From assembly GCA_950295325.1 (NCBI GenBank), contig OX485804.1, positions 31,124,001-31,188,000 of the forward strand: a stretch of 64,000 nt of DNA, written 5' to 3'. The notes beneath the pieces were generated by a model. The model was given only the letters and a program-made list of their open reading frames with translations. It did not search any database and was not told the DNA's origin. Every line of letters begins with the position of its first letter. Position 1 is the stretch's first letter. A program made the position numbers and the translations under genes. This stretch comes from Polytrichum commune. Taxonomy: Eukaryota > Streptophyta > Polytrichopsida > Polytrichales > Polytrichaceae. Of this stretch, positions 1 to 10,640 are shown in pieces.

Positions 1-911
1 GCTATTGATAAAGATGGAACCAAATTGATGTGAATGAAGTCCAACCACATGCTTCTCATATTCATGTATTGCCCGATTATGTCCCCTCCCCCTCCCGCCC
101 CCACACTGGTGTTGCCGACACCAAGTCAACAACTAATAAAGGCTACATTATCCATTCCCGTTCCACCCGGCGAGGGCATGTCAAGGCCAATATTGTGGCA
201 CACCCAAGTCCACTATAATCAATAGATTGTTGCAATCAGTGGGTGGTCGAATGATGGACTCCGACTCGAAGGGTACGTTGGCGCAACACATTGCGTGGCA
301 AACCCTCAAAAATATCCCACATGGACGCCCGGTGATCGGTATCACCCTTAGCATGCGCGCCCCTTCATCCACCCCAACCTGACCATTCCTTAATATTGCT
401 TTGACAAACTTTGGTCGAACCTCTCTTTGAGGACAACCAGGTACACCATGGTGGCCCATCTACCAATGGACAGCGTTATGGATGCAATAGGATCTAGACG
501 AATGGTATTGATTGGGATACCATTTGTTGGTATTCGGCCTCTTCAACTTGGGGGCTTGGCAAACAATGGTTGAGAATTCCACTCTTGAACTAACGATAAT
601 GCTCGCATGGATGATGGATTGGGTGTAGGTGGAACTCCCGATAATAGTGATTACCAAGCGCCTCCCTTGCGGATAGTTGTGGAGGAGGGGAGGGGGGGTC
701 GAAGGACTAAGAATTCTGTAGCTCAAGAGGACTGTGATGAATCCCCATGAGTTCATATTTGCAAGATCATCAATTATTCCACATTGTACATTGCGTTGGA
801 TTGGATTGTATTTAAGAGTATTTTGGATGATGTATAGTATTTATGATAAATAATATGGTATACTCATATTTTGTCTACATTACTCCTATGTATAATTAAG
901 TTTGAACATAG
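1..911. other. No recognisable gene (left edge)
   Basis: Only short overlapping reading frames of under 100 codons occur on both strands, with no domain signature I recognise. A G/C-rich patch near 660-700 is simple sequence. I see nothing supportable here. Confidence 0.5.
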
Positions 912-1345
912 GTGTTGATGTGCATTGCATTAACACCAAAGGTTGCCTAAGGTGCCCAAGTACATGAATGGAATTATTGAGCCATTCCTAATTGATCTAT
1001 TTTCATCAAGTAGTAGACTTGTGCATCACGTAAATGGATTAACATCAAATGTTGCCTAAGATGCACACGTACATGGTTGAATTATTGAGCCATATCTAGG
1101 TGATCAATAATCATCAAACATTAGGTGTGCATGTCACATAAATGAATTAACATCAAATGTTGCCTAAGCTGCACAAGTACATGAATTGTATTTTTGAGCC
1201 ATTTATACATGATTGACTTTGATCAAACATTAAGCTTGCACGTCACATAAATGAATCAACATCAATTTTTGTCTAAGTTGCACAAGTACATGAATTGAAT
1301 TAATGAGCCATACCTAGGTGATCAATTTTATACAAACAATTATGA
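912..1345. repeat. Tandem repeat, ~109-bp unit, about four copies
   Basis: The phrase 'gttgcctaag' or a close variant recurs at about 942, 1051, 1159 and 1268, a steady 108-110 bp period. Each unit also carries a version of 'acaagtacatgaattg' followed by 'attgagccat' and 'tgatcaa'. The copies are diverged, so the array is not recent. No coding potential is visible across it. Confidence 0.8.
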
Positions 1346-1935
1346 TGTAATATTAGGAAATATAACATAACTAAATTAAATCTCCTCTCTTGCACCCCTT
1401 GAGCTGTCTTGGCAATTATGGGGCTTTCATTGAACCCAAATAGTTGATTGTTGCCCAACAATCAATAAGGCGAGGCGACTGCTATCCAATAGTCCACCAA
1501 GGTAGTAGATTACTATCCAATAGTCAACTTGCCTACTCGATTGTTTGTATGATAGTCGTTCCACGTTGTCGATTGATGACTTGTATAGGGTATGTTATGT
1601 GCCTACATAATGAAACATATACATGCTTAGTTGCTTAAATCCTTATACATGTTTTTACGACCACCAAAGCTTTTTTTTGTTAAAAAAATTACTTGATCAT
1701 GCCCAACCTACTATCAAGCTATCGACGGTATATGTAACTACTCAGATACAATGTGCATTGTCAATGCAAAAATAGTGCACTCAAAATTATAATGCTATGA
1801 CAATATAATATTATGGTGATGAAATTGATATCACATGGGGGAATAAATATTGCAAGTAGTGTTATTCTATCCATAAGCTATGTAAAACCACTACAATGTG
1901 TTAGCTCAGGTTTAAATGACAAAGTCAAAGGAATA
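1346..1935. other. No recognisable feature
   Basis: AT-rich DNA. The only reading frame is a 64-codon one without recognisable content. Nothing supportable. Confidence 0.45.
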
Positions 1936-2191
1936 ATCACTATATTCGTTAATTGGAGACTTTGGAAAGTCTCAAAATAAAATTTACTCATAATTTGGGA
2001 TGCAATATTGTGAACATGGGGAACATTAATAATGAACTTTCTACATATTCATGCATGAGGAGTATATGATATAGAAACTTATTATATTTAGAAATATATA
2101 ATCAAAACATGCACTAAACACGATATCAAACTTGAAGTCCTTGATTAGTCTCCAAATCATGAAAAAGTCTCCAATTAACGAATATAGTGAT
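1936..2191. mobile_element. MITE with perfect 28-bp terminal inverted repeats
   Basis: The 28 bp at 1936-1963 (beginning 'atcactatattcgttaatt') return as an exact reverse complement at 2164-2191. Both ends are flanked by 'aata' (1932-1935 and 2192-2195), a possible short target duplication. The element is 256 bp with no coding capacity, as expected of a non-autonomous DNA transposon. The superfamily cannot be fixed: a duplication centred on TA (mariner-like) is as compatible as the 4-bp reading. Confidence 0.75.
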
Positions 2192-3000
2192 AATATTAAT
2201 CCATCACTATATGTACATGGCATAAGTTGTTGTGAAGGACAAATTTAATAATTGATACATCTCCATAGTTTGACGGGATGTCAATCACAATAATCTTGAA
2301 CATGTTTCCACAAGCATGTCTTGAAGGTACTGAAGTTACATGATCCCTAGATCGTCCAACTCAGCATGTTGAACCCGGCACTCAATTAAGATGACTATTG
2401 GATGCGTGGGTACAAAAATACTTGCAAATTTCTTTATCAAGTAATACTATTTCTCTCATTCCAATAATTTTTTTATTACTATTAATGTCAAATTCAAAAA
2501 TAGCCAATCAATATGCATTGTGCCATTTTTCCATGTCAAAACGATGGCGCCAAGCCTTGTTGACTCCCATGTATTTATAAATACAAAAGAGAACCATAAA
2601 ATACCCTCAAGAAGACAATATAGTTAATGTATTGAGAAGGATTTGGTGTGACAACCATTATGGGTTGCACTTCCTTGGACATAATGTGTTTGGCCACTAT
2701 ATCCTTGGAAAAACCGGGGATAAGTGTGGACTCCACCATCTTCTAAAAAACTCCCAGTTTAATATAGTTTAAAATCACCGACCACACTTCTTTGTTTGTT
2801 TCCCATAGCAAAGCTTGCTAAAACAAGTTAGGCTAATGGCCAATGAAGAGATTGCGAATGAGGCCAAAGTGAGGTGGGGCTTGCAGGATATATGCCTTCA
2901 TTGTAATGATTATAAGCTATCAACGTATGATGTGACTAAGCTAATGTTCTAATTGATACCAAAATGTGGTTGACTATACGTAGCAATCAACTTCTACCCA
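2192..3000. other. No recognisable feature
   Basis: AT-rich spacer with only short frames. No repeat structure or domain signature was seen. Confidence 0.4.
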
Positions 3001-3019
3001 ACAATCGTTCATGCAAGTT

Positions 3020-3639
3020 GATTGCCTCCAGGCAATCAACCATTTGATCGATGTTAAACCCATAGCAATGGAAAAAGCTGTAGTTGTGTAATAATCATTA
3101 CAATGTGCCTCTTGCATGTTCACATACTTGAATTAGTTCAATTGATGTGTAGCATAAGACTTTGTCCCAATCATAAGTGCATCCCAAAGGCGTTTCAATG
3201 TCTCGCATTTGGAACACCAAGAAAACTTGTCAATGTGTCCTTTTATAATGCAGTTGTTGATGTTTGCTTTCGTAATCGCGCTCAATTTGGACAATGAAAT
3301 GGTCTCCAAACCAACCTTCTTACCAACCGCATTTACATCCAACAAGAGGTCATTCCATTTTGTTCCCGTGGGAAGAATCTTTTCAACGACCTTCTCCCTC
3401 GTTGAGAGTGTACATGTTTTGTACGGCATCACCTTAGCAAGAGGCATAATGATGATGGCTAGAGTAGCAACTACTTGTTGTGTTGCTTCCCTAGGTCTCT
3501 TTAAGCCCAAATTCCCATGGTTAGGGGACTGGCGGCCTTCATTGACATAAGTTGCTTGTTTATATAATTTCTCTTTAGACACACCATGAATGATGTACCA
3601 TGTCGTACAATACATATCTATGCTTTCAAGCGCGATCAC
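3020..3639 (-). pseudogene. Unidentified fossil protein gene, possibly transposon-derived
   Basis: A 168-codon open frame runs from 3639 to 3133 on the minus strand, and plausible protein-like sequence continues in the same frame past its TAA stop to about 3020. The visible protein is hydrophilic and mixed-charge: a basic segment, then 'SLSKLSAITKANINNC', then a paired-cysteine segment 'CSKCETLKRLWDAL', and past the stop a His/Tyr-rich stretch with 'MQEAHCNDYY'. The paired cysteines followed by an H..Y-rich helix are the kind of arrangement seen in DNA-transposon proteins, but I do not recognise the family. With no start context, no promoter and a stop inside the frame, it is annotated as a fossil of unknown function. 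Confidence 0.35.
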
Positions 3640-4584
3640 CTTGTGTCCCGTTTCACATGTATTCCCCGGTGAACAAGTTTTTTTGAAGATCTAAGGTGGA
3701 AATCTCCCAGCCACATATCTTCCCGAATAATATCCATTTTCTCTCATAGAAACAACTACCAAAATTGATGAATACAATAGTGCTTCGTGGCCACTTCTCT
3801 AATGGACTCTTGTGTGAGCTATTTTTTGGCGTTTACACTCATTTGCAGAGCGGCGAACATGCAGTGAATCACATTTTTTGGACCATAAAATGAGCCCAAG
3901 AACAACAACAATTAACCCTTGTCACTCAAACTTAAACTTGAACAAAAATATATACTACGTTTGGAGCCAACCAGGTGAAACATTGGGGTTTATTTAATGG
4001 ATAGTAATATGGTGGAACTTAATTGGTCAGTCAACCGAAATTGTCTCCAAAATGTCAAAAAAACAAAACAACTCCCATCGTCAAACTTTGGTTATGTGAA
4101 TTAAGAGTATCATCATACAAAAGTTTAATATTGCGAACTAGTTCAATTTTGGTGTCAATTCTACATGCAATTTCCTTCGACCAATCGACATGTAGTCCAA
4201 TTTCTTTTTAGTGTCCGTTCCTAGGTACACACCTAACCGCACACCACTCCAAAACATATATCCTTCTATGATAATTAGTTGAGTCAAAACCCCCTTGTAT
4301 TAGAAATAGTTCAATGTAGGGATTGCATGCTTCATTTGGACCGCTCCCCTTGCAACTAGGTTGAAGACTGCGTTAGGCACAACTATCTTATATCCAAATT
4401 CTTATTACCCACCGATTATGTCATGTCCGATCATCCATCCAAGAGCCAAAGGGTTGTATGAACTCGTTGCAAATTTCATCCACAAATGTACAATATCGAT
4501 TGTAATTCTTAGATTATATCCAAGAGCTCGTTGATTACGACTGACAATGAACTCAAGCATGTGGGGAGAGTGACGAGCAGCGTC
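3640..4584. other. No recognisable feature
   Basis: AT-rich DNA with short frames only. Nothing supportable. Confidence 0.4.
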
Positions 4585-5230
4585 CTGCAAGAGCCTAAGG
4601 CTAATACAAATGTAGCCTACAAAATTTGTGACTTAGCCTATAAAATTTTGAAAGTGTAGGACAAAGAGCCTATGGACAATTTAAAAACATAGGATATCAA
4701 CTTATGTGATAAAAAACATGTAGGAAATTTTGCCTACAAATTTTTTTAAAGAGAGGATTTTAGCCATTCATCCTTCTTCAAATTGGGAAATTAGTTGGCC
4801 TAAGTACATATCTTTAGGCTATATCTTGCAGGAAGAGTAGAGGTTGAATCATAAGATGGTGAGGACTTTCACCCTTAAACTCATTTGAATTTTAGCAACC
4901 TTTCATAACTTATAATCAACTCTTTAAAAAAGAGTTGGTTAATCCTTGGCCTTCAAACGTGGTGAAGGGCTTAGCCAGGTTCAATTCCTGCCAAGGATAC
5001 CACTTAGTACTCAAATTTTGAATTTAAAGCCTACAACATTAAAAGATATGAAGGATTTTAACCTACTAAAAATTAGTTTTGAAGGCAATTGGCGGGTAAC
5101 TTAAAAACTCAAAAGGTTTTCAACTGACAAAAATTTGATATTGTAGGATGCAACCTATGCCATGAGGGAAATAGCCTATGCCCTTTTAAAGAGGTAGGCA
5201 ATTAACCTTAATAACTTCAAAAACTTTTCG
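4585..5230 (+). repeat. Short-motif repeat region with a tRNA-like box (possible SINE)
   Basis: The motif 'tagccta(caaaattt)' and close variants recur through this stretch. At 4943-4997 there is a tRNA-like fragment: 'tccttgg' pairs with 'ccaagga' as an acceptor-like stem, and a B-box-like 'ggttcaattcc' lies just before the 3' arm. The fragment is about 55 nt, too short for a cloverleaf, so it is not a functional tRNA. It could be a degenerate tRNA-derived SINE head; a chance match is not excluded. Confidence 0.3.
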
Positions 5231-5264
5231 GACGTTGGTGACGAGTCGTCCACTCTCCTCTCAT

Positions 5265-5480
5265 TGCACCAAATATGATATTTAGTGTGACTTACTATTT
5301 GGATTTACACGGTGCTATATATTTTTAGTACTGAAATACTTTTGTTACCAAGTAAAGTTGTCAATGTCCTATAATGTCCAAACTACCAATTCAAAAATTG
5401 TTGGTGAATTTTGAGATGTACAGTAGATAGACATAGCATTGCATAATTCCAAATAGTAAGTCGCACTGAAGATCATATAT
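5265..5480. mobile_element. Degenerate MITE, same family as 21779-22006
   Basis: The left end, with 'aaatatgatatttagtgtgac', mirrors the right end 'aatagtaagtcgcactgaag...'. The interior shares several phrases with the copy near 21.8-22.0 kb, including 'accaagtaaag' and 'cctataatgtccaaac'. The terminal inverted repeats are imperfect, so this is an older copy. It has no coding capacity. Confidence 0.6.
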
Positions 5481-5489
5481 CGTAGACAT

Positions 5490-7585
5490 GCTACTGACCG
5501 TGCATATTTGGGTTTCAAATGGTTTTCCACAAGGTGGGTTAAACCTTTTTTAAATTATTTTTTAAAATTGTAATTAGTAAATGAGATGAGAGTATTGTGG
5601 TAAAATGAAATGACAATTGTATATGAAAAGTTGTAACCTTTCTACAATCAAGTTCACAACTATATGCATCAATGTGTGATCAATGTGCCATTCACTAACC
5701 GTGCATGTTAGGTTTCACTAAAGGAGCTACAAATGTTGCCCTCTTCTACAACTGACATTTGAGAAGAGGCTTGAAAGCAGCTGCGACGTTGAAGAACATT
5801 GCTACATCTTCATCAAATTGCTACATCTACACCTTGCTATGTGATTTGAGTGAAGGAGACTCCATGATGAGTGTGAGTTGACAGTGACGTTTTAGGTCAT
5901 TGGCGCGGTCATGATTGAGTTTGAGAGACATCGGACGGTTGAGATTGCATGTGATATAATTTGACAGCTGAGATTAAAAGTACACGGTAAGTGGCATGGT
6001 GGAGTATCGTGACATGCACGGTAAGTGGTGCTGCACGGTCAGTAGCATGTCTACGATATAGTGTAATTATCTAGTCCATAGTCCTATGATTGGCTCCTCT
6101 CTTAAAAATACTTCGACTCATCATACTTGGTGAGCCGAGAGAAGGCCTCTACGATTTAGCCTGTGGACAATGCCATTTTTCATTACATAGAGGGACTTAT
6201 GAATGGGATTTCACCATATCACTTTGCCTCAAACAAAAAGGTTCTAAAAAGCCAATAGTAGGGGCATGGTTTTGGCTCCAAGACCAACTTTGGCGTGATT
6301 ACAAACTTGGCTGTGGGAACTCAAAGTTAATCTGCATAATTGATTTCACAGCTATCAAAAAAACCAAATAAACGAGATAAAGTTAAAGGGGTCAAGTCCC
6401 AATGTTGATGGTCAAATGACAACCAAAGCGCGTTCCATAAGGTAGATGTGCCATATCCAGTTGCTTTTCTTAATCGTTGAGTGGTGTGTGGTTAGGTGTG
6501 GCTCCAAAAACATATACAAATAATTCACATGTTCGAAATATGACGACCATTCTAGATTCAGTAATTAACATAATGTTGGGGAATTACATGATCAATTAAT
6601 GAGCATGAGAATCTTCCACTTTGAGAATGAATAAAATTTTCAAGCAATCTTTGAAAATTATGAGGAAAGTGGGTACAACCTCAATTTGGTTTAACTTATC
6701 ATCTTGTACTAATCGCATGTTTCATATCCTAAGAGAAGTGGGATTGTTGAAAGAACACCCCACTGATTTTATTTTATTGTAAAAAAAAAACAACCTTTTG
6801 AGACCCATCATCCTTATACATTGTTGATGAGCATCCAAGAAGTAAATAACAACACAACAAAACTCTTTGGTTGGGTTCCATAGGACCATGTATCACATGA
6901 GCATAATTATACTTTAACTCCAAGATCCCTCATTTATGGGGAGCACTAATGTTGTGTATTATGAACATTTCAACAAGAATATGTACATTACTAGAGTGTT
7001 TTTAATGACAACCTCTTTCTTTGAAAAAAGACCATCATGTAGCTGCTTGATAATGTTATGCACTCAAATGGTGTCCTTTATGATCATCATAAAAGGTTTA
7101 CTTATACTATATATTGCTACCCTTTGCACAACCCATGAAATATTCTTGGAGTACATACCAGTGTTGGGTTGCTATTGTTGTCATTTTATTTTTTCAATAC
7201 CACTTGTGGATCTATATTGATGTTTACATTATTAGTAGGATTATGTGTGTTTGATAGTATTTTTTTAATACTATTTGGGTTTATATATCACACAAGAATT
7301 TTCAAATCTAGGCAAAAAAATTCTAGTATCAATATGTTTTAGAATGATATCAATCAATAATATCTCTTGTATAAAAATATTATTTCATATCAAGATATCC
7401 ATATCACATATCATATGTGATCAATATCACAATCATGATACCCATGGGAGGTTCTTTGATACCATTATGGATGTTGATTATTTATACCATAGATCAACAT
7501 ATATACCAGACCAACACTAAGTACACATGACAAGATGAGAGACATGTATGTCTATATTTTTCCATCCGCACCACATCAAGTAATT
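5490..7585. other. No recognisable gene
   Basis: AT-rich DNA. Plus-strand frames of 93 and 94 codons (near 6090-6371 and 6936-7220) have no recognisable domain and no homologue inside the window. A palindromic A/T patch with 'catatcatatgtgat' lies near 7395-7415. Nothing supportable as a gene. Confidence 0.4.
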
Positions 7586-8124
7586 TGTCGTGTAAACTAA
7601 GATCGTTAAACACAACAGATCGAGTGTCGGCGTCAACATCAATTAGCAAAATAAAATAGCAAACTAAAATGCTAAACAACCACCTCTTCAAGATGAGGGT
7701 TTCTCTCTCCAAGCTTAAGAAACTAAAATGTCTCCTTACAAAGCTTAAGAAACTCTAAAATTCACACACAAGAGTCAAGCTATCTCTCACTCCACGAAGG
7801 GAGAATCCAAGAGTGCAAGTGGTGGAGAAAGAATGCAAAGGCTTTACTCATAATCTACTACACCATAGCCATGAGAAAGCAACAACAAGCTCTCTCTCTC
7901 TCAAAACACACTCACAAGACTTGACTTGACAACAATGGCAAGTCAAGAGGCCTTCCTCTCCATACAACCCCAATCCTATGTGGAGTTCATCCATGGAGGG
8001 GATGAACAACTAACTAGGACTCCCAATGGAGTCCGTTACTCATCCTAACACACATGGACTCCTAGTGGAGTCCATTTACTCCTAAATTGATGTGACTTAG
8101 TCCCCGATATCACCTCACGTGACA
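7586..8124 (-). repeat. 3' LTR of the methyltransferase retrotransposon
   Basis: In plus coordinates this repeat starts TGTC and ends GACA, a short inverted terminal repeat typical of LTRs. Positions 7693-8124 match 19149-19584 with three C/T differences and a 4-bp shorter CT microsatellite. The outermost 107 bp (7586-7692) is missing from the 5' LTR but recurs at 8127-8233. I saw no canonical TATA box in either orientation. Three perfect inverted repeats lie near the U3 start (7985-8007, 8017-8034, 8056-8073). Confidence 0.85.
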
Positions 8125-8126
8125 GC

Positions 8127-8233
8127 TGTCGTGTAAACTAAGATCGTTAAACACAACAGATCGAGTGTCGGCGTCAACATCAATTAGCAAAATAAAATAG
8201 CAAAATAAAATGCTAAACAACCACCTCTTCAAG
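8127..8233 (-). repeat. Second copy of the LTR outer 107 bp (LTR-LTR-like junction)
   Basis: This segment matches 7586-7692 at all but one position (A versus C). It is separated from the 3' LTR by the two bases 'gc', making a palindromic 'gacagctgtc' junction at 8121-8130. In element orientation it is a U5 end placed just upstream of a complete LTR. That resembles the join of two LTRs in a 2-LTR circle or a tandem insertion with most of one LTR lost. Confidence 0.75.
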
Positions 8234-8245
8234 TGCCCCCACTAG
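8234..8245 (-). promoter_or_regulatory. Candidate polypurine tract
   Basis: In element orientation the run reads 'agtgggggca', immediately upstream of the duplicated LTR fragment. LTR elements prime plus-strand DNA synthesis from such a purine run next to the 3' LTR. The 107-bp duplication separates it from the LTR proper, so the assignment is tentative. Confidence 0.4.
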
Positions 8246-8558
8246 CAGATAAGGAGCCCCTCCAATCGGCTAGGAACAAACACACTCATCGGTAGAGTTG
8301 TTGAACATGATGAAGTTGTTGCTACATCTATACATATTCAATTGGGTAGTGGTAATCTAGGGAATTAAACTCATGATTGAGAAAGTAATCCAAGAACTAT
8401 AGGCTGGGTGCAATTTGAGCCCCATCCTTAATCGCCTTCAACAATTTATGTTGAATTCTTGGATAACTCTTTCAATGTGATTTTCAATCCCATAAAATTT
8501 CCAACCAACTAAATAACAACTTCACCACTAAAACATGTGGTAAACATCCACAAAATCC

Positions 8559-10328
8559 TCAATCATGACCATTAACGGCCACGGAATGAGAGGCTTTCCG
8601 ACAACGAGGACAAACCCAATTGCCAGAAGGAAGAGTAAAAAGGGGAGGTGTCAAACATGCCATGTGCCATCCACGTTGACATTGGTCGCACAATAACATT
8701 GTTGCAGCTCCTGTCTTCTCTCCACAAACATAACAAGGCAGACCCTGTGGTACAACCGCCAACTCGGGATGCACAGAGCCGTCGATGGGAAGGTGACATG
8801 GAGCACAATTCTTTGAATGCTCACGACATTCCCGTCCATCCTTGCCTTCAAGCAATAATATACCACTTGGCAAGACATCTTTTACCCGCAAAATCGTGCG
8901 CCCAGCCTTGACATCCAATGTCGTAGGCGCCTCCCGTTGCAAGTAAACATAATCCCCCTTGGAAAATCTACGAACCTGAGGTCGATAAGCTCCACTGCGG
9001 ATCTGAGCATACCGTAATGTATCACGATGTTGAGCAATATTTAAGTTCTCCATAGCCATAGGCATGGCCTTTTGGAAGAACGCTGCTCGGTCATGAAGAC
9101 ATTGAGCCCAAACATCTGGATCATCCAAGTTTACCACGGGAGCCAATTTCTCTCGCACCGAGCTAGGTAAAATTGGTTCCCGTCCATACAAGAGTTGGTA
9201 AGGACTATAGGATGCCAAAGATGCTTGCCTGCTGAAACGATAACCCATTGCTATCCATGGTAACATCAAGTCCCAATCGCGATGGTTGCCATGAAGCAAT
9301 CCATACTTCCGCAAACCGCGCTTAACTGTCTGAACAACTCGTTCAGCTAAGCCATCTGCCTCAGGGTGATCTCTAGAAGTTGTCCGATGATCAATCAAAG
9401 CCTTGGTACACAAAGCCTCGAAAGATCCAAGGAATTCTCTCCCTTGATCCGTCAACACCTCTGCAGGTGCTCCAAACCGTGCCAAAACTCGATCAAGAAA
9501 TGCCATAGCCGCCAATTCTGAGGAATTTTGGGGAAGAGCCACGAGTTCAATCCACTTACTAAAATGCTCCACCATCACAAGCACATACTTGGAACCACGT
9601 GGAGTGATAGTAAGCGGTCCGGCAAAATCCAAAGACCAACGATATCCCAAGCCCATAATAGGTAAAGGCTGAAGTTGAGGTGACAAAGTATTAAAACTTG
9701 ACCTGACCCGGTCACATACTTCACACCGAGAAACATAAGTGGCAACCTGTTGATACATACCAGTCCACCAATATTGGTTGCGCAACATAGAGTGCGTCCT
9801 TCGCACTCCAAAATGTCCAAGCTCCTCGTGCACTTGCCGTACCAAAGAAGCTCTTTGATCTGGCCTTGGAACGATGCGCCTCGTTCCGTTCGGCCACATA
9901 CGAAATAACAAGTTGTTTGCCCAACGAAACCTTGTTATCCGGTGACTAACTCTATCTCGCTCCATAGCAGATAGTCCAAGAGGAAATATCCCTTGTTGAA
10001 GTTTGTACAAGACCGCCTGGTCTTCCCACACATCACTAACAACGAGAGATTTATCAACCTCCTCATCCTGTTCTTCTACAAGGATCTCAGCAGCCAATCC
10101 CGACATCATTGTGAGATATGTGGCAGCATGCCAACCCGGCACTGCCTCACGATCACAATCTCCATGCCACCTGGCTCCAGTTAAATCCTCATCTGAAGGA
10201 CTTGGATTGCGAGACAATCCGTCTGCATCCAAGTTGGCAATTCCTGCTCGGTGAACAACTTCAAAATCATATTCCTGAAGTAACAATGCCCACCTAGCAA
10301 GTTTCCCGGTGAGCTTATCTGATTCCAT
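8559..10328 (-). CDS. RNase H tail - integrase - PHD finger segment of Pol
   Basis: A 589-codon uninterrupted segment. Residues 1-42 finish RNase H, with 'ANLDADGLSR'. The integrase zinc-binding region has H167, H172, C202 and C205. The catalytic core has D234 (in 'WSLDFAGP'), D294 (in 'LTDQGREF') and E329 (in 'ADGLAER'), the D,D,E triad with about 35-residue spacing. A GPY/F-like region follows at ~452-515. Residues 532-576 form a PHD finger: C532, C535, C547, C550, H555, C558, C573 and C576, a complete C4HC3 set, with the conserved Trp at 571 before the last Cys pair. Integrase inserts the cDNA; PHD fingers typically read the histone H3 tail, so this one may guide integration as chromodomains do in other Ty3 elements. 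No chromodomain is present. Confidence 0.92.
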   Translation of the reverse strand: MESDKLTGKLARWALLLQEYDFEVVHRAGIANLDADGLSRNPSPSDEDLTGARWHGDCDREAVPGWHAATYLTMMSGLAAEILVEEQDEEVDKSLVVSDVWEDQAVLYKLQQGIFPLGLSAMERDRVSHRITRFRWANNLLFRMWPNGTRRIVPRPDQRASLVRQVHEELGHFGVRRTHSMLRNQYWWTGMYQQVATYVSRCEVCDRVRSSFNTLSPQLQPLPIMGLGYRWSLDFAGPLTITPRGSKYVLVMVEHFSKWIELVALPQNSSELAAMAFLDRVLARFGAPAEVLTDQGREFLGSFEALCTKALIDHRTTSRDHPEADGLAERVVQTVKRGLRKYGLLHGNHRDWDLMLPWIAMGYRFSRQASLASYSPYQLLYGREPILPSSVREKLAPVVNLDDPDVWAQCLHDRAAFFQKAMPMAMENLNIAQHRDTLRYAQIRSGAYRPQVRRFSKGDYVYLQREAPTTLDVKAGRTILRVKDVLPSGILLLEGKDGRECREHSKNCAPCHLPIDGSVHPELAVVPQGLPCYVCGEKTGAATMLLCDQCQRGWHMACLTPPLFTLPSGNWVCPRCRKASHSVAVNGHD

Positions 10329-10343
10329 AAGCCATTTTAAAGG

Positions 10344-10625
10344 CTAATGATCAGTCACCAAAGTAAACTTTTGCCCATACAAATAAGGTCGAAAATGTGC
10401 AATGGCCCAAACGGCCGCCAAGGCCTCGCCTTCATAAAAAGAATAATTAGATTCAGCACTATTATTGCTTCTAGATGCATAAGCCACCACATATTCCTTT
10501 CCCTCTTCATCTTTCTGTGTCAATACCGCTCCCAATCCCACTGCACTCCAATCCGTGTGCAATTGAAAAGCTATAGACACATCCGGGCGGCGAAGCACTG
10601 GCGCTGAACCGAGCCTCTGCTTCAA
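10344..10625 (-). CDS. RNase H domain segment of Pol
   Basis: This 93-codon segment holds most of the RNase H domain, which removes the RNA template during cDNA synthesis. The first catalytic Asp is in 'LHTDWSAVGLGAVLTQ', the Glu is in 'YEGEALAAVWAIAHF' and a further Asp is in the terminal 'TDH'. A tryptophan replaces the more usual small residue after the first Asp. An in-frame TAG (10344-10346) ends the segment exactly where the family consensus continues with glutamine; the domain resumes directly in the next segment. The upstream edge is the in-frame TAA at 10641. Confidence 0.9.
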   Translation of the reverse strand: MKQRLGSAPVLRRPDVSIAFQLHTDWSAVGLGAVLTQKDEEGKEYVVAYASRSNNSAESNYSFYEGEALAAVWAIAHFRPYLYGQKFTLVTDH

Positions 10626-10640
10626 TGTATCAAATGCCTG

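Noticed and set aside
4943-4997. Functional tRNA gene
   Set aside because: Only about 55 nt; D-arm and anticodon arm cannot be formed.
8648-8911. Plus-strand 87-codon frame and small frames inside the integrase and RT region
   Set aside because: Antisense shadows of the Pol coding sequence.
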